Source: Lolium rigidum (taxonomy: Eukaryota; Streptophyta; Magnoliopsida; Poales; Poaceae). Taken from it: a DNA stretch of 64,000 bases. Each line of letters starts with the position of its first letter. Within the stretch, counting starts at the first letter, position 1. Under the pieces are notes generated by a model, which saw only the letters and a program-made list of their open reading frames with translations, ran no database searches and was not told the DNA's origin. A program made the translations under genes and the position numbers. The DNA lies in assembly GCF_022539505.1 (NCBI RefSeq), contig NC_061512.1, positions 249,070,510 to 249,134,509 on the forward strand. Reading direction: 5' to 3'. Shown here one piece after another: positions 57,102 to 64,000 of the stretch.

Positions 57102-58886
57102 TGTTGGAGATATGCCCAAGAGGCAATAATAAACGTGGTTATTATATATCTTTATGTTTATGATAATAGTTTATATACCATGCTATAATTGTATTAACCG
57201 AAACATTGATACATGTGTGATATGTAAACAACAAAGAGTCCCTAGTAAGCCTCTTAACTAGCTTGTTGATTAATAGATGATTAGTTTCATAATCATGAAC
57301 ATTGGATGTTATTAATAACAAGGTTATATCATTATATGAATGATGTAATGGACACACCCAAATTAAGCGTAGCATAAGATCACGTCATTAAGTTATTTGC
57401 TATAAGCTTTCGATACATAGTTACCTAGTCCTTATGACCATGAGATCATATAAATCACTTATACCGGAAAGGTACTTTGATTACATCAAACGCCACTCGC
57501 GTAAATGGGTGGTTATAAAGGTGGGATTAAGTATCCGGAAAGTATGAGTTGAGGCATATGGATCAAAAGTGGGATTTGTCCATCCCGATGACGGATAGAT
57601 ATACTCTGGGCCCTCTCGGTGGAATGTCGTCTAATGTCTTGCAAGCATATGAATAAGTTCATAAGAGACCACATACCACGGTACGAGTAAAGAGTACTTG
57701 TCAAGAGACGAGGTTGAACAAGGTATAGTGTGATACCGATGATCAAACCTCGGACAAGTAAAATATCGCGTGACAAAGGGAATTGGTATCGTATGTGTAT
57801 GGTTCATTCGATCACTAAAGTCATCGTTGAATATGTGGGAGCCATTATGGATCTCCAGATCCCGCTATTGGTTATTGGTTGGAGTGAGTACTCAACCATG
57901 TCCGCATAGTTCGCGAACCGTAGGGTGACACACTTAAAGTTGGATGTTGAAATGGTAGAACTTGAATATGGAATGGAGTTCGAATATTTGTTCGGAGTCC
58001 CGGATGAGATTCCGGACATCACGAGGAGTTCCTGAATGGTCCGGAGAATAAGATTCATATATAGGATGTCATTTTATGTGAATTAAAATGATGCGGAAGG
58101 TTCTATGGAAGGTTCTAGAAGGTTCTAGAAAAGTCCGGAAGAAACCACCTAGGAAGGTGGAGTCCACATGAGACTCCACCTCCATGGCCGGCCAACCCTA
58201 GTGGGGTGGAGTCCCAAGTGGACTTCCCCATAAGGGGCCGGCCACCCCCCCCCCCCATATGGAAGGTGGAAATCCCACCTCTAGTGGGAGTCCTAGCTTG
58301 GGAAGGTTTCCCACCATATGGAAGGTTTTGGGTTCGGATCTTATTCGGAGACTTGTAGTCCAACACTTGGGGCTTCCACCTATATAATGAGGAGCCAAGG
58401 AGAGGGGGCCGGCCACCCAAACAACCACCAAGGTGGTCGCACCCCTTGAGGCCGGTGCCCCCCTCTCCCAAACCCTAGCGGCTCTCTCTCCTCCACCACA
58501 TCCCGCACGCTTAGCGAAGCTCCGCCGGATTTTTCCACCACCACCGACACCACGCCGTCGTGCTGTCGGATTCAAGAGGAGCTACTACTTCCGCTGCCCG
58601 CTGGAACGGGGAGGTGGACGTCGTCTTCATCAACAACCGAACGTGTGACCGAGTACGGAGGTGCTGCCCGTTCGTGGCGCCGTGATCAAGATCTTCTACG
58701 CGCTTTTGCAAGCGGCAAGTGATCGTCTACCGCAGCAACAAGAGCCTCATCTTGTAGGCTTTGGAATCTCTTCAAGGGTGAGACTCGACAATCCCCTCGT
58801 TGCTACCGTCTTCTAGATTGCATCTTGGCTTGGATTTCGTGTTCGCGGTAGGAAATTTTTTGTTTTCTATGCTACGTTATCCTTCA
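57102..58886 (+). repeat. Copia 3' LTR
   Basis: 1,785 bp, partner of 43825-45603, with only scattered substitutions and a C-run length change. Confidence 0.93.
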
Positions 58887-58891
58887 CCGAG

Positions 58892-59436
58892 CTGGTCGGC
58901 ACCTAGGCCATGCGCACACCTGTGCGGTCCTACTTCCTAGCGGCAGTTAGTTGGGACGCGGCCCAACAGATCAGGTAGTGTTTTTTTACTGTCAAAAATA
59001 TAGATAAGGTAGTGTTTTTTTTGTTTTTCGTTTCCTGTTGTTTTTCTTGAATCGGATTATTTTAAAAAAATATTAAAATACTGAATGTTTTAAATGTAAA
59101 CATTTGTTAAATCTGAATATCTTAAAATTTAAACATTTATGAAAATTCAACATTTCTAAATTTGAATAATTTTAAAAATGAACATCATTTCAAATTTGAA
59201 ATTTAATTTTTTAGAATTTGAATAGTATTCAATCTGCACATTTTTTGAATTTCAACATATTTTGATTTTGCACCTTTTTATTTAAACATTTCTAAAATTT
59301 GCAGATTTTTCAATTTGAACTTTTTAAATAATCACACTTTTCAAACCTTAAAAAAAAAACAAAAAAGGAAACATACGTCATAGCGCAAACTGTGCTGGAC
59401 CTTACCGTGCGCGTGGTATGCGCTGAATTGGTAGGA
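58892..59436. other. AT-rich repeat-like DNA after the Copia element
   Basis: A short GC-rich stretch (about 58892-58970) is followed by about 400 bp of AT-rich DNA with GAACAT/AACATTT/TTTGAAT words. It resembles the foldback repeats at 61245-62394. No gene seen. Confidence 0.5.
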
Positions 59437-59439
59437 TTA

Positions 59440-59873
59440 GAGCATGTCTAACAGACCCTTTAAAAGGGCCAAACCCATATAATAACCGCCAAAATAAGGG
59501 GTTGGGCGCTACCCGGCCGTCTAGCAGAACCCGTAAAACAGGCCCCCGCATCGATTTTTTACAGTTTTGGCTACGGGGCGGCTCTTTGCCCCTTATTTGT
59601 ACGGGGCGGGAGGCTGCATACAGGGCCAACCCCTCATCCCATTTCACTAGGGCGCGCGGACATTTCAGAATTCCCAACCATTTTCCCCGCGCCGCGGCCA
59701 TAGCTACCCGCGCGCCGCCGCTGAAAACAGAATATTTCGTAGGATTCTGTTTTACGGGGTGGGGATACGGGGTCTGCTAGCTCGAACGAGTTTTCAGCCA
59801 GCGAAAAGTAAATACAGGGCCCTCTACTCGCGTTTTAAGGGGCAGAAAAATAAGGGGTCTATTAGACATGCTC
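59440..59873. mobile_element. Tourist-like MITE, TSD TTA
   Basis: 434 bp with terminal inverted repeats GAGCATGTCTAACAGACCC / GAGCATGTCTAATAGACCCC and TTA at 59437-59439 and 59874-59876. No coding capacity. End sequence and 3-bp target fit the PIF/Harbinger superfamily. Confidence 0.85.
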
Positions 59874-60336
59874 TTATAGGATCTGGGCTCCACACTGAAT
59901 TCTCCTATGTGCTAACCAGTGTGGCAACTGCGTTCTGACGCACACATAGGTGGTCCTGCTGCGTGTTCGGTTAATATAATTCGGTTTGGTTTATACGGTT
60001 TTATAAGTGAATACAGTTTTAATACTTCGGTAAATATGGTTTTGTACGAAAATACAGTTTGGTTTCGGTAATAACCAGTCAACTTCGGTACGGTTTCGAT
60101 AATAACCAGACTAACCAAAGTTAACGCGATTTTTAAATATTAACTAAATTTTATTGTTGTATATACTGCAATTCTGTATTTTCTACGACAAAATAGAACC
60201 TATTGCATGCAAAGAAACAAAAAGAGGGAGAAAACGGGATTGAACTCACAACCTCACAGTCCATATATTACATATCAAAACGGCCAGACCAACAAGATAG
60301 AAGCGCTTCAATGATTATATTATACTTACGGTCTTA

Positions 60337-60980
60337 GAGCATCTCCAGGAGCTCATCCAAATTTGGTCCTCTATATCTCCATATAGAGGATCATCTATAA
60401 AGATTCCTTTTTAGATGTCCCTAGTTTTCCAGCAGATCATCCATAACCAGAACATCTATATTCTCTCTCCTATATTTTAATACTATCCTATAACTACCAT
60501 TTAACAGATTTCCTGACCTCACCTCCTCCAAACCTCACCTGCGCCTCCTCCATCGGCACCGGCAGGGCGCCCTCCCTCGCCGTCCTCCTCTCACCACGGC
60601 CACGCCCCCAACTCTCCTCCGCGGCGGCGCCCCTGACCACAAATCCGTCCGCCCCGCCCCCATGCCCTCCGCCGGCCCCTGCTCCCTTGCTTCCTCCCAG
60701 CACGGCGCCCGACGGCGGCTCCCTCCCATGCCCTCCGGCTCTCTCCTCGTCGCCTGCAGCTTCCGATTCACGCGGTAGGAGAGCGGAATCGCGCGGGAGG
60801 CACACGGGCGAGGGAGCAATGATCATGGCTTGGTCACCCAGATGTGGAGGACGCACCCAAGAGCTGGATGGACATCTATCGACCCATGTCCATATACATG
60901 TGCTGCTGGAGACGGTTTTTTAGACTCGGTCCTCTATATGTCGTATAGATGTCCATTTGGATGATCTCCTGGAGATGCTC
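60337..60980. mobile_element. Tourist-like MITE with GC-rich interior, TSD TTA
   Basis: 644 bp. The ends GAGCATCTCCAGGAG are inverted repeats of each other (about 35 bp with mismatches) and TTA flanks both sides. 60520-60850 is strikingly GC- and Pro/Ala-codon-rich compared with its surroundings and looks like an acquired gene fragment. No recognisable protein. Confidence 0.82.
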
Positions 60981-61244
60981 TTATATAAGTTAAGTTTGGC
61001 TGGAAACGTCATTCCATGGCTGAGATGTTACGTTCGGTTAGTTTCGGTTTAACCGAAATATTTCGGGTATTAACAACTGAAGTCTTTACGGTTAGATATT
61101 TTGCTAACTTAAAACTAACTATATAGCTGAAATAACTGGGATACGGTTGTAGTTTGGTTTTTTTGGTTCAGTTTTTTTTGGGTCGGTTTTCAGTTTCAGT
61201 TCGGTTACGCACAGTGTGACTAGGCGTGCCCCGCCCCGGTCTAT

Positions 61245-61746
61245 TGGGCCGCGGCTAGGTAGTTATTTTTAATTTTTCCTGTTTTTTCTTATTTTTTCCT
61301 GTTTCTTTTTTCTTTTTTAAAATTTGCATATTTTTGAAAATAAATGAACATATTTTCACAGTGGGAAACTTTTTTAAATGTGAATATTTTTTAAATTTGA
61401 ACATTTTTTTACATTGAACTTTTTTAGATTGATTTTTTTTGAAATTTGGACATTTTTTGAGATTTGAACTTTTTAAAATTTGAATATTTCATGAACATTT
61501 TTCGAATATAAATATTTTTCAAAATAAGAATAATTTTAAAATTTAAACATTTTTAAAACATTAATGTTATTTAGTTCTGAAAAAATGAAAAGAAGCAAAA
61601 AAGAAAAAAGAAACAGAAAAGAAAGGGAAAGAAAAAAACGTATAAACATAAAACAGAAATGAACCGTGAACTGGCCCAAGCAGGCTAGCCCATATCGTGC
61701 GTGGGTTGTTTGCGACGCGCAGTAACGGTCAATCTGGTCGGTGTAT
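61245..61746. repeat. AT-rich foldback-type repeat
   Basis: A T-rich left arm (TTTTTCCTGTTTTTTCTT...) and an A-rich right arm (AAAAGAAGC..GAAACAGAAAAG..) flank about 250 bp of GAACATTTTT-like words. The right end reads CGGTGTATA at 61738-61746, the inverse of the TATACACCG at 61775. Unclassified, probably a non-autonomous DNA element. Confidence 0.45.
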
Positions 61747-61774
61747 AGGAATTGCGCTCCACACCGGCAAAATC

Positions 61775-62394
61775 TATACACCGACCAGGTCGGTGGCTAC
61801 CGGCCACCGCACACCCTTGGTCGGGTATGGGCCAGGCCCATTTGTGGCTGTTTAGCCTGTAGCAGTTTATATTTTTTCAGATTTGAAAATTTTAATTTTT
61901 TAAAATCGTTCAAATTGTGAAAATGTTGAAATTCAAAAATGTTCAAATTTGAAAACCGTTCAAATGCGAAAACCGTACAAATTTGCAAACCGTTCAAATA
62001 TGAAATTTGTTCAAAATTGAAAATTGTTCTAATATGAAAATCGTTCAGATTCAAAAATTGTTCAAATATAAAATTTGTTTAAATTCAGAAATGTTCAAAT
62101 ACCGAAATTGTTCATAGGAAAAATAAATTTTTGTTCAAATTTTAAAATGTTCAAATCTGAAAAATATTTAGATTTTTAAAAAGTGATTTTTTTAATTTTG
62201 ACAAATGTTCAGATTTTAAAAAATTCGTTTAAAAGAGAAAACAAATAACAGAAAACAAAAAGAAACGGAAAAGAAAAACGGTTCGAAACACACGAACGCA
62301 AATCTTATTGGGCCAAGCCCACGAACTAGCGGAAGAAGGTGGGGGGCGGGGGGGTGTGCGGCAACTGTTTTGGTACCGACCAGATCGGTGTATA
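61775..62394. mobile_element. Small DNA element with TATACACCGAYC ends
   Basis: 620 bp. The left end TATACACCGACCAGGTCGGT and the right end (inverted) TATACACCGATCTGGTCGGT share about 20 bases, and both lead to a CCGCACACCC block. The interior is a string of GTTCAAAT(T/A)/GAAAA words. Superfamily uncertain. Confidence 0.5.
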
Positions 62395-64000
62395 TCACCT
62401 CCCCTCCACACCAGCTTGGTAAGAGTTGCTGAAAAGGCTATACTGATGGATTGTACTGGGCCGAGCTGACATTTCTGAGCAATACGCATGATGGGCTCTA
62501 TTCGTTAAATTTCTCTCTGCCACAAAACCGCAAAATCTAGCCAGCATGCTGCAGCCGTCATCACCCTATTCTGAAAAAAAAAGCCGGCATCACCCTGCCA
62601 CACGGTCACACTGTGCTTCTGAAACCGAGTACACGATCACGCCCAATCTGCGATCTGCAGGTATTATTTGGCAGCAAAATGCCAATCTGTGGTAGGGCGT
62701 ACGGGAGACAGCAGTTCACTTTACGAAACAATCAAGCATGAACGCGTAGAAATAACTGTAAAATAGCCTTGACCAGGAATAAAACGGAGCTTGCATCGTA
62801 AAATAATTGAAATATTTGCATGATAAGATCTTGGAGTGCTACTACCATTTGCTAAAGCGTGCAGCTCACTTGAGTCGCGTCACGGTTGACGCGAACTTAC
62901 TGGAGCTATTTGAAGAGGAGATCCGTGTGCACAAAGATCACTGGCCTGCATTAACAACGACAGAGACGGACAGGAGACTCTGACTTATAAGAACTGCACC
63001 CGTGAGTTCGCTCGATTAGTTCGCTAGGAAGCGTCTAAACAATGAGTCATCAGTAGCTCTACTATAGTGCGGTCATGGATTAGCGTAGGATTGACAAAAG
63101 TAGTAACAACGCAGACCTGCATCGAAGCTATCACTTGTCACCCTGAATTCAGAAATGTGTATGCGTCCAGTACTGATACGATGGGGCATAAGGTTTCAAC
63201 GGGAACAAGAGTTGTTTAACTACGTGATCACTAAACTAGATCAATCATGGCTCGAACCTGCTCCGAGATCGCTTGTAGAGACCGGATTATATTGGATTCA
63301 GGAGATCCTCTTCGAACTTCAAATTCGATCTATACTCTCAAGGGTCGGGTCAGGCTGAGATGCTCAAAATTGTGCTAAGCAATTGATCAACAATTATGCA
63401 CTTCGATTCGCTCAAGATATAGGCAAATACGTGCCTACCTAGGTCAACACTCAATGTTTATATGTTCAGGATGGAGTAGGGGCGTCCAACTTATGAGGAG
63501 CCACAAGGGGCAAGTTGGTGCACGATGTTATAATACACAAGGGGTCAAGACTGAAGACGTACTGGAAAACAATACAATACATGTCTTTCTGTCATCAATA
63601 GTTAACTAGATATACTTCATTATCGAAAAAAACTAGATATACTTCAAGCTCCAATTCCGTATGCAAAACCTTATTCTGAAACTGATACTGTCAGCAGAAA
63701 AATGAAGATGTACTAAAAAAAGATTTTGCAGCTAGCTGGAAGGATGCTTGGTGTGGAAACTCTCCATTCAAAGAAAGAATTCATGATCTGTTGGGGTGCG
63801 GCCAAACTAACTGGGTTCATCATCTCGACTGAGATTCATGTGAACCTAACTTCTGGGCCAATCATTTCGTGTTTCAAATCCGGATTTTTTTTTTGGACTA
63901 AGCAACAAAGTTTCGGACTAATTTATGAACTTTTGAACTTAGTCCAAAGAAAACATATATTTTCAATTTTTATACATATACTAAATTAACATAATTAAGT
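62395..64000. other. Unassigned intergenic DNA
   Basis: No gene, terminal repeat or known transposon motif recognised. A 67-codon open frame at 63155-63358 has no recognisable features. Confidence 0.5.

Larger units (their letters stand above)
43825..58886 (+). mobile_element. Angela/BARE-like Copia LTR retrotransposon, TSD CCGAG
   Basis: LTRs at 43825-45603 and 57102-58886 begin TGTTGGAGATATGCCC and end TTATCCTTCA. CCGAG is duplicated at 43820-43824 and 58887-58891. An initiator-Met primer site follows the 5' LTR and a purine tract precedes the 3' LTR. The internal domain is Copia-type but heavily decayed, and NA2 is nested at 47382-53885. Without NA2 the element is about 8.55 kb, the usual size for this family. 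Confidence 0.93.

Noticed and set aside
60238..60290. GGGATTGAACTCACAACCTC resembling a tRNA B-box on the minus strand
   Set aside because: No A-box, no cloverleaf arms and no SINE tail; a chance or very decayed match.
61536..62489. Phe/Asn/Leu-rich ORFs
   Set aside because: Products of AT-rich word repeats in foldback elements.

Overview
This window is repeat-rich nuclear DNA of a grass with a large genome, most likely a Pooideae species (oat, ryegrass or wheat/barley relatives). The clues are a BARE/Angela-type Copia LTR (TGTTGGAGATATGCCC start, initiator-Met primer site), Athila-type Ty3/Gypsy elements with Asp-tRNA primer sites, PIF/Harbinger and Mutator elements, Tourist-like MITEs and a GC-rich host gene. 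The exact species cannot be read from the sequence.

Layout. 1-13281: a broken Harbinger transposase (1-512) abuts an old LTR fragment ('LTR-X'). That fragment is split by a deleted PIF/Harbinger element (686-2982, TSD TAA) and by a solo LTR ('LTR-A', 3507-13079). The solo LTR is itself split by a non-autonomous Gypsy element, NA1 (4508-12502, TSD AGGGG), whose left LTR carries another solo LTR-A (5421-7017, TSD AGCCT). 13282-14436: low-copy DNA, LTR scraps and a 100-N gap. 14437-35726: a plus-strand non-autonomous Gypsy element ('G3'), split by a 15.4-kb minus-strand Athila-type element ('E10', 15370-30818, TSD GTCTG). E10 is split in turn by a 5,001-bp Mutator-like element (19596-24596, 11-bp TSD) that carries a gene resembling XS-zinc-finger proteins. 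35727-43819: low-copy DNA holding the only convincing host gene, an AP2/ERF transcription factor (39997-40701). 43825-58886: a complete Copia element with near-identical 1.78-kb LTRs (TSD CCGAG) but ruined coding DNA, split by a second non-autonomous Gypsy element, NA2 (47382-53885, TSD AGTAT). 58892-64000: MITEs, AT-rich foldback repeats and unassigned DNA.

How the parts relate. E10 encodes gag, protease, RT-RNase H and integrase, but its own copy is dead. NA1, NA2 and G3 lack RT and integrase, yet share E10-like primer sites, purine tracts, 3' noncoding regions and (in part) LTR ends, so they look like parasites of an Athila-type source. NA1 and NA2 each keep one intact, homologous ~245-codon ORF of unknown function. 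E10 also has an extra coiled-coil ORF after pol, preceded by an internal copy of an LTR-like promoter. Many differences between repeat copies, and several frameshifts, are of one type (CAG/CTG against CGAG/CTCG/CG), which suggests base-calling errors at methylated CHG sites; broken ORFs here should be read with that in mind.
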